DNA of 64,000 bases from Ferruginibacter sp. (GCA_025963635.1 JAOQAK010000075.1:1-64000), one strand, 5' to 3'; counted from the stretch's first letter, positions 1 through 10,447 are shown. Translations and numbers: made by a program. The notes: generated by a model not told the origin, from the sequence alone.

Positions 1-1259
1 CGGATATCAAGCTTGGGCCAGGTGTAAAAGAAGCGGGTGGTTTGGCGATCGTAGGTACAGAAAGACATGAAAGCCGTAGGGTAGACAGGCAGTTACGCGG
101 TCGTGCCGGAAGACAGGGAGATCCCGGTAGTACACAATTTTTTGTTAGTCTTGAAGATGACCTGATGCGTATGTTTGGCAGTGAACGCATTGCCTCACTG
201 ATGGACAGGATGGGTTACAAGGAAGGAGAAGTGATTCAGCACGGCATGATCTCCAAATCGATTGAAAGAGCACAGAAAAAAGTTGAAGAAAATAATTTTG
301 GCATTCGTAAGCGCCTGCTGGAATATGATGATGTGATGAACAAACAGCGCAACGTGGTATACAGCAAACGCAATCATGCTTTGTTTGGAGAAAGGCTTGC
401 GCTTGACCTGGACAATGCATTTTATTCAGTTGCGGAAGGCCTGGTGAATTCATTTAAAGAAAGTAATGATCACGAAGGATTTCAGTTGGCGGTGATCCTC
501 AACTTTGGTATTGATACTGCCATTACGCCGGAAGAACTCGAAAAAGGCGTGGTAAATGTAGTAGCCGAAAAGTTATATGAAGAAGGCAAGTCCAATTACA
601 ACCGTAAGGTGCTTGCCATAGCCGAACAAACATTCCCGATCATTAAAAACATTCGCAAGGAGCAGGGCAATCATATTGAAAATGTGGCGGTGCCTTTTAC
701 CGATGGGCGAAAGATCATACAGGCTCTTGCCAATCTCGATAAGACCCTCGCCACTGAAGGTACCGAATTGGCAAATGCTTTAGAGCGCAGCATTACTTTG
801 GCATTGATTGATGATGCGTGGAAAGAACACCTAAGAGCAATGGACGACCTGCGACATAGTGTACAAACTGCAGGATATGAACAAAAGGATCCGCTGGTGA
901 TTTATAAGATAGAAGCCTTTGGTGCATTCAAACAAATGGACGACCAGGTGAACAAGGATATCGTAAGTTTCCTTTGCCATTGTGCCATCCCGATGGAAGA
1001 AACCAGTGCTGCGAAAATTAAAGAAGGCCGTGAACAAAAAACAGATATGAGTAAAATGCGCCAGCGCAAAGAAGAATTTGCGGGGGCGGCATCGGGCAAC
1101 GGCGGACCGGAATACATCAGCAATGAAAATGATTACAACGATCCTTCACCAGCTATTAAACAGGAGCCCATCCGTGTACAGCCAAAGATCGGCAGAAATG
1201 ATGCCTGTCCTTGTGGTAGCGGCAAGAAGTTTAAGAATTGCCACGGGAAAGATGCATAG
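1..1259 (+). CDS. secA: Preprotein translocase subunit SecA, C-terminal part (5' truncated by window edge)
   Basis: Open frame from window start ([42 protein letters not shown]...), SecA helicase/scaffold motifs and C-terminal zinc-binding [14 protein letters not shown]. Confidence 0.98.
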   Translation, partial: DIKLGPGVKEAGGLAIVGTERHESRRVDRQLRGRAGRQGDPGSTQFFVSLEDDLMRMFGSERIASLMDRMGYKEGEVIQHGMISKSIERAQKKVEENNFGIRKRLLEYDDVMNKQRNVVYSKRNHALFGERLALDLDNAFYSVAEGLVNSFKESNDHEGFQLAVILNFGIDTAITPEELEKGVVNVVAEKLYEEGKSNYNRKVLAIAEQTFPIIKNIRKEQGNHIENVAVPFTDGRKIIQALANLDKTLATEGTELANALERSITLALIDDAWKEHLRAMDDLRHSVQTAGYEQKDPLVIYKIEAFGAFKQMDDQVNKDIVSFLCHCAIPMEETSAAKIKEGREQKTDMSKMRQRKEEFAGAASGNGGPEYISNENDYNDPSPAIKQEPIRVQPKIGRNDACPCGSGKKFKNCHGKDA

Positions 1260-1278
1260 ATAATAATTCAACATCATG

Positions 1279-1310
1279 AGGCTAACTTTTAGAAGGGTTA
1301 GCCTTTTTTT
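1279..1310 (+). terminator. Rho-independent terminator after secA
   Basis: Inverted repeat aggctaac...gttagcct followed by T7. Confidence 0.85.
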
Positions 1311-1431
1311 ATTGATTTTATTTGAAAAGCCTTGTACTCCTCCCGATGACGATAGTAATAAATATTGATTTCGAATTGGAATTTGTATTACCTCATTAAA
1401 AAGTTCAAAAGCAAAGTTTCAAATAAGGGCA

Positions 1432-2835
1432 TTAAAACGAAGTTGTTAATTTAGCTCCGAATCGTGGACGAGATAACAGGTAATGTGTGGGATAACTGAT
1501 GTCAAGGTTCATTGACCGGTTGGTCAACAGGAAACTAGTTTCAACTTCCCTGATTATCTTATAACTTATGCTTGCTGTAAAAAAAGGATATAGATAGGTC
1601 GATGACGCGTTGGCTTCAGCTGGACCAGCAGGGAAATTGTCGCTGCTCCGAATGTAATTTAAGTCATACAATATCTTTAAAGAGGTTTTTTGCCCCAAAT
1701 CCCTGTTTAAACTCCCCCGGAGATTTATCGAAAACACATTTTGAAAAATGTACTCCGTATAAACAGCCCACTGGCTGAAAGGAGTATCAAATTTCCGCAG
1801 GGGATACAAATATTCGCCAACTGTATTTCCATACATTTCATACATATCTTTTGCCGGCTTTCGATAGCGTAAATGAAAGTCAAAGTACCTTTCATTAAAA
1901 ATTGATCCGTAATACCTGGCTTCCAGAGTATTCATAAATTTGAAACCGCCTGCAACATACCGATACTCAAAACCCAACACCGATGCGACCTTTTCAGATA
2001 GCGCACTCGACGCCCTGAAAATGGAAAGCTGGTCATCAACAGGCCTGTAGCCAAGCTGGGCGTATATTTTAGCATTAGAAAATTTCTTGTACCCAAATAC
2101 ATTCAAGGTGAAATTATTTTTTAATGTCCACCATGGCTGCTTATTATCATTGAACGAAAAGCCTATTTCAGCACTGTCAGTTCTTCCCAGTTTTCTTTTA
2201 ACCGCTACAGCATAAATGTCATCGATATTTAGTCCAATACCACCATAAAAATCCCCGTAAATACTGTATTCCATCGACCATTTCTTTTTTTCAAAGCTTA
2301 ACTTTAGGCCTTGTGCGTCTACATTATAAATGGTTAATCCTTCGTCCATTTTTTCATTTAAAAACATACCAATTTTAGCCCTATAAACAATATTTCGATT
2401 TGAAATTTTGAAACTGTCCCTTCCTTCAATACTCATTACCGGGTAAAGCAATAAATTATTTTTACTAAAGAGCCCATAGGATGCTCCGCGTTGTTCGGCG
2501 TACAAATCAAGGTTTAATGTTAGTTTGTTGTGATAAGTTGCCGAAGAATTGATTACAATGTAAGTTGCCCCGTGTTTTAATGGATTGTCTGTGAGCGAAT
2601 CAAAATTTAATGCTAAAACCGAAGGGGATCTTAGGTCTTTAATGAATGCAGGCATGGAAACCCGGGAATTATGTTCAAAATTTTGCTGCATCCACATATT
2701 TGCGGACAGCCGGAATTTTATTGGTTTATATAATGAATCCTGGGAAAAAGCGAAAACCTGCGACGAGACAAACAGCGTTAACAAGACGAATGGCCTTATT
2801 CCGGGCATGTACCAGTTATTTAAAATTTTAAGCAT
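1432..2835 (-). CDS. Putative outer-membrane beta-barrel protein
   Basis: 467-aa ORF with signal-peptide-like N-terminus, alternating aromatic/polar strands and a C-terminal Phe (KLTTSF) typical of OMPs; no family recognised. Confidence 0.6.
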   Translation of the reverse strand: MLKILNNWYMPGIRPFVLLTLFVSSQVFAFSQDSLYKPIKFRLSANMWMQQNFEHNSRVSMPAFIKDLRSPSVLALNFDSLTDNPLKHGATYIVINSSATYHNKLTLNLDLYAEQRGASYGLFSKNNLLLYPVMSIEGRDSFKISNRNIVYRAKIGMFLNEKMDEGLTIYNVDAQGLKLSFEKKKWSMEYSIYGDFYGGIGLNIDDIYAVAVKRKLGRTDSAEIGFSFNDNKQPWWTLKNNFTLNVFGYKKFSNAKIYAQLGYRPVDDQLSIFRASSALSEKVASVLGFEYRYVAGGFKFMNTLEARYYGSIFNERYFDFHLRYRKPAKDMYEMYGNTVGEYLYPLRKFDTPFSQWAVYTEYIFQNVFSINLRGSLNRDLGQKTSLKILYDLNYIRSSDNFPAGPAEANASSTYLYPFFTASISYKIIREVETSFLLTNRSMNLDISYPTHYLLSRPRFGAKLTTSF

Positions 2836-3263
2836 ATCGATAAAACGATTGGTTGGAAAATGCGGGTCGTTACAGGATATTCGGGCCTTCAGGCTGTTGT
2901 GATGTAATTAAATAAAATGGAAATGTGACAAGTGAATGTTTGGGTAGTTTCATAGGAGAAATATTTATCTTTTGCGTGAGTTGAATACTTTGAATCCGGG
3001 TAAGAGTTGTTTTGCTAAAGTAGCGAATACGCTCCAATAAGCTCAATAACAATTTATCAGTCCGGCAGGTTTTCCGGCAGCAGCGCTTTTATACTCTTTA
3101 CAAGCCGATCATTAAAAACACACAATTTCTTTTTTCCGGACTAATCAAACGGTTTTCAATATTTAATAAACTGCAGCCCCTTTGAAGCAAAGGCAAGAAC
3201 ACCAGTGATTAGCATGGCGGCTGCTAAAAATGAAGATTTGCTGAAAAGTTTTCTGTGTATCCG

Positions 3264-3316
3264 ACCTGTGCTATGGTATCCAGTCTTTAAAGGTTGGATA
3301 CTACCATAGCACAGGT
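3264..3316. repeat. Long inverted repeat abutting the stop codon of the downstream minus-strand gene
   Basis: acctgtgctatggtatcca ... tggatactaccatagcacaggt; arms pair over about 19 bp with a 3-nt bulge. Confidence 0.8.
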
Positions 3317-4620
3317 TATTTTATCGAATATTTATACTTGTATTTTTCGAATAACTGGCTTTGCTTATTATCAAGGTTTAGTTCACGGCCCTGTATAAAC
3401 GCTTTAATTACTTTACTGGTTTTCATATCCAGCAGGTCGCCTTCGCTAATGATGATATTGGCGTCCTTGCCTTTTTCGAGCGAACCCGTTAAACTATCTA
3501 TTCCTAAAATTTTAGCGGCATTCAATGTAATTGCCGTTAGTGCTTCTTCTTTGGTTAAACCGTAGGCAGCCATGGTGCCGGCTTCGAAGGGAAGATTGCG
3601 CTGCTGCCAGTAACCGCTGCCATTGTCCTGGCAAATTGTAAATAAGATACCAGCATTTTGGAGCGCCGCTCCCGTTTTATAAGGCTGGTCCACATCATCA
3701 TCATCTGTGGCAGGCATGCTGTGAGGTTCCGATAGAATCACCGCTACATTATTTTGTTTCAGGATATCAGCAATGATCCAACCTTCGCTTCCGCCAACGA
3801 TCACCAATTTAAAGCCAAACTCTTTGGCAAAATCCATCGCCACCATGATCTCTTTCACAAGGTCGCAATGCACAAAAAAAGATTGGCTCTTATCGAACAG
3901 GCCTCTTACTGCTTCAAATTTCAGGTTTGTCGCGGCATGATTGGTTTCGCTGTTATACGCCTTTGCTTCCCTGAAAAATTTTCTGACCGCTTCAATTTTA
4001 TTTAATCCCTGTTTTACCAGGTCAACCTGTTCAGCACCGGGCCTGCGAAGCGGGTTTGGCCGGTTGATGAGTACCGGCATATTGAAATGAATGCCGTTAT
4101 CGGATTTATATACGGCGTCCTCCCAGTTCCATGCATCCAATTGTACCACCGATGAAGTGCCGCTGATGGTTCCACCTGAAGGCACTATATGGGCCAGTAA
4201 AATCCCATTCGAACGCAGGGTATTAATGACCTTGCTATCCGTATTATAGGCCACCAGTGAACGAATGCTTGGATTGATATCGCCGACCTCCAGGTAATCT
4301 GAGGAAGCACGCACGGAGCTTACCTCAACCAAACCCAAATTGGTACTGGCTGCTATCACACCGGGGTAAACATGTTTGCCCCTGCCATCAATGATAACTG
4401 TGGGTGCAAAAGCATCATAATCACCCACGCCCACAGATGTGATCTTCCCCTTTTCAAATAGGATGTATCCACCTTCAATAACATTACCATTGCCAACATG
4501 AATGGTTGTGTTTCGAATAATCACCGGGTTCGCCTGCGGCGGAGATGGATGCATGTTCTCCTGGGCATTGGCCATCATTGAAACCAGGATCGATAGATAT
4601 ATAAATATTTTTCTCATCAT
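3316..4620 (-). CDS. Amidohydrolase family protein, predicted secreted
   Basis: 434 aa, signal peptide (MMRKIFIYLSILVSMMANAQ), urease/dihydroorotase-like composite domain ending ITLNAAKILGIDSLTGSLEKGKDANIIISEGDLLD. Confidence 0.85.
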   Translation of the reverse strand: MMRKIFIYLSILVSMMANAQENMHPSPPQANPVIIRNTTIHVGNGNVIEGGYILFEKGKITSVGVGDYDAFAPTVIIDGRGKHVYPGVIAASTNLGLVEVSSVRASSDYLEVGDINPSIRSLVAYNTDSKVINTLRSNGILLAHIVPSGGTISGTSSVVQLDAWNWEDAVYKSDNGIHFNMPVLINRPNPLRRPGAEQVDLVKQGLNKIEAVRKFFREAKAYNSETNHAATNLKFEAVRGLFDKSQSFFVHCDLVKEIMVAMDFAKEFGFKLVIVGGSEGWIIADILKQNNVAVILSEPHSMPATDDDDVDQPYKTGAALQNAGILFTICQDNGSGYWQQRNLPFEAGTMAAYGLTKEEALTAITLNAAKILGIDSLTGSLEKGKDANIIISEGDLLDMKTSKVIKAFIQGRELNLDNKQSQLFEKYKYKYSIK

Positions 4621-4660
4621 TTTTTAATTAAAATTATTACCCCCCGAATTTGTGATTTTT

Positions 4661-4751
4661 GCCTGCCGCCAATTGCTTATTGCCTTTTGTCTTTTGCATT
4701 ACCTTTCGCCTTTCGACTTCTACCCTTTACCTTCTGCCTACTGCCTATTGC
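4661..4751. repeat. Pyrimidine-rich degenerate tandem repeat (TTGCC/CTTTYGCC-like units)
   Basis: attgccttttgtcttttgcattacctttcgcctttcgacttctaccctttaccttctgcctactgcctattgcc between two amidohydrolase genes. Confidence 0.6.
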
Positions 4752-7700
4752 CCCAACTTATCCACCGAAACAAACCGCTCCTGTATCCGGTCCCATAAAC
4801 TATTGCCTTCCTGGTGATCTTCTTCACAGTAATTTCTTTGACGGAAAGATGGAGCGGCAGGTGTTGTTTTATCACCACCTTTTTTAGCGCTGATCATTTT
4901 TTGTATCAGTCTTGATCTTTCCCTGCTAATCTCTTCACGAAGTATTTTGTCTTTGTCCCTGTCGAAATAAACAATACCGTCTACGATTGTTTTCTCCGCT
5001 TTCGCATAAATACTCAAAGGATGATCGCTCCACAATACAAGGTCGGCATCCTTACCTACCTTGATACTTCCTGTACGATCTGCTACATGCAGCATTATTG
5101 CGGGGTTCAGGGTTACCATCTTCAATGCATCCTGCTCATCCATATTTGCATACTTAATACTTTTTGCAGCTTCCTGGTTTAGTCTTCTTGCCATTTCAGC
5201 ATCATCGCTGTTGATGGCAACGGTTAAGCCAACTTTCTGCATGATGTAAGCATTCTGCGGAATGGCATCAATCACTTCCATCTTATAACTCCACCAATCA
5301 CCAAATGTAGAGGCGGCCGATCCATGCACCTTCATTTTATCTGCAACTTTATAGCCTTCCAGGATATGCGTAAATGTATTTACTTTGAATTTGAACTTAT
5401 CAGCCACCCTTAGCAATGATGTAATTTCGCTTTGTACATACGAGTGACAGGTAATAAAACGTTTCTTGTTTAAGATTTCAACCAGGGCATCCAGTTCTAG
5501 GTCCCTCCTTTTCCCAGCACCCATTTTTTCATAATCTTTTGCCCTTGTAAATGCATCCATTAACACTTCTTCTACACCCATTCTTGTGTCAGGGAATCTC
5601 GAATTTGCGGGGTTATAGGACCGCTTTACATTTTCTCCTAAGGCGAATTTTATAAAGGGGTCCCAGTTGGCAAACTTCAGCTGCTCTGCATTGGCTCCCC
5701 AGCGCAGCTTTAACAATTGCGTTTGCCCGCCGATGGTATTACAACTTCCATGAAGAATATGGCTGCTGGTAACGCCTCCACTCAGCTGGCGATAAATATC
5801 TACGTCTTCCGGATCAATGACATCCCCGATCCTGGTTTCCGATGTTACACTTTGCGAGCATTCATTGATACTTCCGGTTGCAGCAATATGAGAATGTTCA
5901 TCGATGATACCTGCCGATAAATGTTTGCCGGTGCCATCGATTATTTTTGCAGCCGGGTCGTTGATATTCTTTCCAATGGAAGCGATTTTGCCATTCTTCA
6001 GTAACACATCCGTGTTGGCTAATATCCCATCCTTTTCATTCGTCCATACTGTGGCATTTTTTATTAAAATATTTTCCTGTTTTGGCATTCCCCTGTATCC
6101 ATAACCGTTAAAAGGAAACGTGACAGCACTCTCTATCTTTATTGAGTCATTTCTTTTTCTTCCTGTAGTATCCGGCAATATTTTAAACTCACCTGATTTT
6201 ACCGCCGTCCAGGATACCCATTGTCCGTTGGCAAGCTGCCCGGTGCCGCTCCAAATATCTGCACTCATCACGCCCGTTAACCTGGTGATGGCGCTGCTGT
6301 CCTTCTTATTGCTAAAGTTTAATTTTACCAACAGTTCGTTCATCACCAGGTCTGTTTTAAGAGTGTCCTTCCCAAGTAGTGTGGCAGTAGGTTTTGCAGC
6401 CTCGCCCTTTACCTCCAGCTGGTAAATTTCATTATTGATAACCAGTTTATAAATCCCCCGATTGTCTTTCCATCCATCGTCTTTCACAACATATTGATTC
6501 CCTTGTACCCAGTTTTGCAGAATCACCGTTTTTTCGGCGAAAACGGCGCCGGAGGTGATTAAAAAATTGGCGATCTTTCCCGCATCCAGGCTGCCTATCT
6601 TATCAAACATATTCAACAACACAGCGGGCGTTTTGGTCAGTGCCTCTAAAGCCTTTTGTTCCGTTAAGCCCGCCTGGATGGATTTGCGAAGATTGGTAAA
6701 GAATGCACTGTTTTCCTTCAGCCCATTGGTGGTAAGCGCAAAGTTGATATTGGCCTTTTCGAATGCTGCGGGATTAATCACCGCCATTTCCCAATGTTTC
6801 AGATCGGCGAGTGATACAAACCTCGCATCGGTCGGGTCTTCCACATCCATTGCCTGCGGAAAATTTAAAGGAAGGATAAAAGATGCACCGGTCCCTTTTA
6901 TTTCATTGATCCGCTGGTACTCGTTTCCGCCGCCTTTAATGATAAACTGAACACCAAATTCATCACCGATTTTATCTGCCCGCAGATCACTCCATTTATC
7001 ATTGCTTTCAAATATTTGCGGCAAGCCCTGGTTATTGGTAAATGCCTCCAGTGAAAGATTCACTCCTTCTGTAACAGGCCTCGATTTGTACCATTGTGCA
7101 TCAAGATAATTCTGGCGAAGCAAAGCAATCGCCCCCATTAATGAAGTCGGGTAATCCTGTGTGCTAGTCCCCTTGTCAAATGAATAATTAGCGGAAGCCC
7201 TTTCCTTCAATATCACCTTATTTTCTTTCTCATTGGCCAATGTTACTATAGCCCCCGTGCCTCTTGATATTCCATCCATTTGATGGGTAAGAACGGTTCC
7301 AAAACCAATATTGCGTAAGTCTTTCGCTTTAGACTCATTAACAGCAAAAGATGTAGATATATCCGTTTCAGACCGGATGGCCTGGTTCCAGCTGTAAGCG
7401 CCTTTTGTATTGGAGAGCATTTGGGCAGACCGGCCACCTCCACCTTCATTTTTCAGAGGCTGGGTACCATAATCTGAATACATATCGATGAAAGATGGAT
7501 AAATGTACTTGCCTTTACAATCTATCACCACCGCATCCGTGGGAATTACAATACCAACGCCGGTGCCTTCAATTTTCCCCTTGCGGATCACCATAGATGC
7601 ATTTGGGAGTAGCGTATGTGCATCCTTAATAATGGTAGCATTGATAAATGCATAACAACCTTCCCTCGGATTGGCAATATCATTGACCGGATAAGTAGTT

Positions 7701-7768
7701 TGAGCAGTTAAGGATAGTGAGGTAAAAAGGATTGCAAAAAACACAATCAGCAGCGTGGCTTTTCTCAT
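4745..7768 (-). CDS. Tandem-domain amidohydrolase family protein, predicted secreted
   Basis: 1007 aa; signal peptide; second half has GKHLSAGIIDEHSHIAATG and NPAIMLHVADRTGSIKVGKDADLVLWSDHPL; first half has a second degenerate amidohydrolase domain. Confidence 0.85.
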   Translation of the reverse strand: MRKATLLIVFFAILFTSLSLTAQTTYPVNDIANPREGCYAFINATIIKDAHTLLPNASMVIRKGKIEGTGVGIVIPTDAVVIDCKGKYIYPSFIDMYSDYGTQPLKNEGGGGRSAQMLSNTKGAYSWNQAIRSETDISTSFAVNESKAKDLRNIGFGTVLTHQMDGISRGTGAIVTLANEKENKVILKERASANYSFDKGTSTQDYPTSLMGAIALLRQNYLDAQWYKSRPVTEGVNLSLEAFTNNQGLPQIFESNDKWSDLRADKIGDEFGVQFIIKGGGNEYQRINEIKGTGASFILPLNFPQAMDVEDPTDARFVSLADLKHWEMAVINPAAFEKANINFALTTNGLKENSAFFTNLRKSIQAGLTEQKALEALTKTPAVLLNMFDKIGSLDAGKIANFLITSGAVFAEKTVILQNWVQGNQYVVKDDGWKDNRGIYKLVINNEIYQLEVKGEAAKPTATLLGKDTLKTDLVMNELLVKLNFSNKKDSSAITRLTGVMSADIWSGTGQLANGQWVSWTAVKSGEFKILPDTTGRKRNDSIKIESAVTFPFNGYGYRGMPKQENILIKNATVWTNEKDGILANTDVLLKNGKIASIGKNINDPAAKIIDGTGKHLSAGIIDEHSHIAATGSINECSQSVTSETRIGDVIDPEDVDIYRQLSGGVTSSHILHGSCNTIGGQTQLLKLRWGANAEQLKFANWDPFIKFALGENVKRSYNPANSRFPDTRMGVEEVLMDAFTRAKDYEKMGAGKRRDLELDALVEILNKKRFITCHSYVQSEITSLLRVADKFKFKVNTFTHILEGYKVADKMKVHGSAASTFGDWWSYKMEVIDAIPQNAYIMQKVGLTVAINSDDAEMARRLNQEAAKSIKYANMDEQDALKMVTLNPAIMLHVADRTGSIKVGKDADLVLWSDHPLSIYAKAEKTIVDGIVYFDRDKDKILREEISRERSRLIQKMISAKKGGDKTTPAAPSFRQRNYCEEDHQEGNSLWDRIQERFVSVDKLGQ

Positions 7769-7861
7769 CAGATATTGATTTTGAGGTATTATTTACGAAG
7801 GATAAATATAGCATCATTCAATGAATCACACAATCCGAACTATTTTACGGTTAGTATACAG

Positions 7862-7869
7862 TAATTTTG
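7862..7869 (+). promoter_or_regulatory. Bacteroidota -7 element upstream of deoC
   Basis: TAATTTTG matches TAnnTTTG 17 nt upstream of the ATG; no perfect -33 TTTG seen. Confidence 0.5.
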
Positions 7870-7886
7870 CGGCATAAAAAACTAAG

Positions 7887-8549
7887 ATGAATATCGCGGA
7901 ATATATCGACCATACGGTTCTAAAACCCACCACAACCATTGCAGATGTTGAGAAACTATCTGCAGAAGCCATTCACTATCAATTTGCGGCCGTGTGTGTA
8001 CCGCCGCTCTTCGTTAAAAAGGCAAAGGAAATGGTGGAAGGCACGCCGGTAAAGGTTGCTACAGTTATTGGATTCCCGTTTGGTTATTCAGCCATCGAGG
8101 CTAAAGTGGCCGAAGTGATACTGGCCATTATTGACGGTGCTGATGAATTGGATGTTGTAATCAACATTAGCGCCATTAAAAACCACGACTGGCAATTTTT
8201 AGCAAACGAGATCAACACGATTTTACCGATCATCCGGGGTAAGAACAAAATAATCAAAATCATTATCGAGTCGGGTATCTTAACAGACGCGGAGATCATC
8301 AAATGTTGCGACCTGTATGGTGCGGCCGGTATTGATTTTATGAAAACCTCTACAGGTTATGCAGAAAAGGGCGCAACCGTGGAAGCTGTACTTTTAATGC
8401 GCAAACATCTTGCAGATACGATCCGGATTAAAGCAAGTGGCGGAATAAAAACTTTTGCTTTTGCCAAACAATTAATTGATGCGGGTGCCGACAGGCTGGG
8501 CTGCAGCAGCAGTATCGCTATCGTAAACGAAGCAACCAGCCAGCATTAA
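7887..8549 (+). CDS. deoC: Deoxyribose-phosphate aldolase
   Basis: IDHTVLKPTTT, VCVPPLFV, VIGFPFGY, DELDVVINI, IIESGIL, FMKTSTGY, IKASGGIKT motifs. Confidence 0.96.
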   Translation: MNIAEYIDHTVLKPTTTIADVEKLSAEAIHYQFAAVCVPPLFVKKAKEMVEGTPVKVATVIGFPFGYSAIEAKVAEVILAIIDGADELDVVINISAIKNHDWQFLANEINTILPIIRGKNKIIKIIIESGILTDAEIIKCCDLYGAAGIDFMKTSTGYAEKGATVEAVLLMRKHLADTIRIKASGGIKTFAFAKQLIDAGADRLGCSSSIAIVNEATSQH

Positions 8550-8577
8550 TGGAACAATTTTTGTCAAATAGTTACCT

Positions 8578-9042
8578 ATGAAAAAAGTATTTTTTGTTGC
8601 AATTCTTTCTTTGTGTACCCGGTCAATACATGCACAAGCCATTACCACCAATGATTCAACCGTTTATTTGGGAAAAGTAACTGTGTTTAAAGATAACCGC
8701 CTGGACATTTTAGCTAAAAAAGAAGCTGAATTCAACGAAGCCATTGCATTGGGGCCCAAATCGGCACGAGGTTACCGCCTGATGGTGTTGAGCACCAGCG
8801 ACCGTGCGCAGGCGATGAATCTTAGAGCCAGACTTTTACAAAAGTTTCCCGAGCAAAAAGTATATATGAGTTTTCAGCCCCCATACATCAAATTGAAATT
8901 CGGTAACTTTTTGGAGCGGGCCGAAGCAGATGAATATAAAAAAGAGATTACTAATAACAGATTAGTTACTACCAATATTTACCTGGTGCCAGAGATCATC
9001 GAAATAAAACCTGATAAGAATAAAGAAAAGGATACCCTATAA
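8578..9042 (+). CDS. SPOR-domain (peptidoglycan-binding) protein
   Basis: Signal peptide; GYRLMVLSTSDRAQAMNLRARLLQKFPEQKVYMSFQPPYIKLKFGNFLERAEADEYKKEI resembles a SPOR fold. Confidence 0.75.
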   Translation: MKKVFFVAILSLCTRSIHAQAITTNDSTVYLGKVTVFKDNRLDILAKKEAEFNEAIALGPKSARGYRLMVLSTSDRAQAMNLRARLLQKFPEQKVYMSFQPPYIKLKFGNFLERAEADEYKKEITNNRLVTTNIYLVPEIIEIKPDKNKEKDTL

Positions 9043-9179
9043 TGGTGGATCGTGAATGGTCAATGGGCAATTGGCAATGTAGAGCCCATATCACTGAAAT
9101 TATTTTGAACTTAAGCAGGCAATATTGAATGTCCATTCGTTAATTTCACCATTCACCATTCACCATTGACGATCCGCCA
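9043..9179. repeat. MITE-like intergenic element with imperfect terminal inverted repeats
   Basis: Left tggtggatcgtgaatggtcaatgg; right end reverse complement tggcggatcgtcaatggtgaatgg; about 137 bp. Confidence 0.6.
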
Positions 9180-9203
9180 TTTACAAAATATAAAACTTAA
9201 CCA

Positions 9204-10394
9204 GTGAATGATTCATTACCGCATCAAATAAAAAAACTTGCTGCACAATATGCCGGCGAATACGTTTCAATAAGGCGTCACCTGCATGCTCATCCCGAGC
9301 TAAGTTACCAGGAGTTTGAGACCTCCAAATTCGTGCAGCAAAAATTGACAGCGCTCAATATCCCTTTCGAAATAAAAGCTACCACCGGCGTTATTGGTCT
9401 GCTGCATGGCAAAAACCCCGGCAAAAGAGTAGTGGCGTTAAGGGCAGATATGGATGCGCTCCCCATATTGGAAGAAAATGAAGTGCCTTATAAATCAACC
9501 GTTCCGGGCGTAATGCATGCCTGTGGGCACGATGTACATACAAGTTGTTTGCTGGGTGCTGCAAAAATACTTACTGAATTAAAAGATGAATGGGAAGGTA
9601 CCGTAAAACTGATTTTTCAACCCGGTGAAGAAAAAAATCCCGGCGGCGCCAGTATCCTGATCAGGGAAGGCGTACTCGAAAATCCCGCTCCTCAAAACAT
9701 TTTTGGAATGCACGTTCATACCACGCTCGAAGCAGGCAAACTCAGTTTCAGGGGTGGGATGGTAATGGCGAGTGCAGATGAAATTTATATTACCATTAAG
9801 GGAAAAGGCGGTCATGCCGCAGCTCCACAATTCGCCGCAGATATTATTTTAATTGCATCTCATTTGATCGTAAGCCTGCAGCAGATCATCAGCAGGAACA
9901 ACAGTCCATTTAATCCATCAGTATTGAGCATTACTTCCTTCCAGGGCGGCAATACCACTAATGTGATTCCTTCCGAAGTAAAGCTGATGGGAACTTTCAG
10001 GGCAATGAATGAAGAGTGGCGTTTTAAAGCGCACGACCTGATTAAAAAACTTTCAAGGGAACTGGTACACAGTATGGGTGCCGAAATCGATATCCGGATT
10101 GATGTAGGATATCCTTTTGTTTTGAACAATGAGCAACTTACAGCTGCTGCGAAATCAAAAGCTGAATTGTATCTTGGTAAAGAAAATGTAGAAGAAACTG
10201 AATTAAGAATGGGTGCGGAAGACTTTGCCTTCTATTCTCACAAAATACCCGGCTGTTTTTTCAGGCTGGGCACCGGCAATGTGGAAAAAGGAATTACAAT
10301 CGGCGGCCATACCCCCACTTTTGATGTGGATGAAGATGCGATTGAAATCGGGATGGGGATGATGGCTTTGTTAGGTGCTACCAATGGTGAATAA
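9204..10394 (+). CDS. M20-family amidohydrolase/peptidase
   Basis: RRHLHAHPELSYQEFET, ALRADMDALPI, MHACGHDVHTSCLLGAA, FQPGEE, GMHVHTTLEAG, GGHAAAPQ, MGAEDFAFYS. Confidence 0.93.
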   Translation: MNDSLPHQIKKLAAQYAGEYVSIRRHLHAHPELSYQEFETSKFVQQKLTALNIPFEIKATTGVIGLLHGKNPGKRVVALRADMDALPILEENEVPYKSTVPGVMHACGHDVHTSCLLGAAKILTELKDEWEGTVKLIFQPGEEKNPGGASILIREGVLENPAPQNIFGMHVHTTLEAGKLSFRGGMVMASADEIYITIKGKGGHAAAPQFAADIILIASHLIVSLQQIISRNNSPFNPSVLSITSFQGGNTTNVIPSEVKLMGTFRAMNEEWRFKAHDLIKKLSRELVHSMGAEIDIRIDVGYPFVLNNEQLTAAAKSKAELYLGKENVEETELRMGAEDFAFYSHKIPGCFFRLGTGNVEKGITIGGHTPTFDVDEDAIEIGMGMMALLGATNGE

Positions 10395-10409
10395 ATTATT
10401 TAATGTAAG

Positions 10410-10447
10410 AAGACTTTCCGAAATAATATATCCGGGAAGTCTTTTTT
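10410..10447 (+). terminator. Rho-independent terminator after the M20 peptidase
   Basis: aagactttccg...cgggaagtctttttt. Confidence 0.75.

Noticed and set aside
145-453. 102-aa minus-strand ORF inside secA
   Set aside because: Antisense to a conserved SecA coding sequence.
4687-4887. 66-aa plus-strand ORF
   Set aside because: Translation of the low-complexity pyrimidine repeat, antisense to an amidohydrolase gene end.
6555-6950. 131-aa plus-strand ORF
   Set aside because: Antisense to the tandem-domain amidohydrolase; no homology signal.
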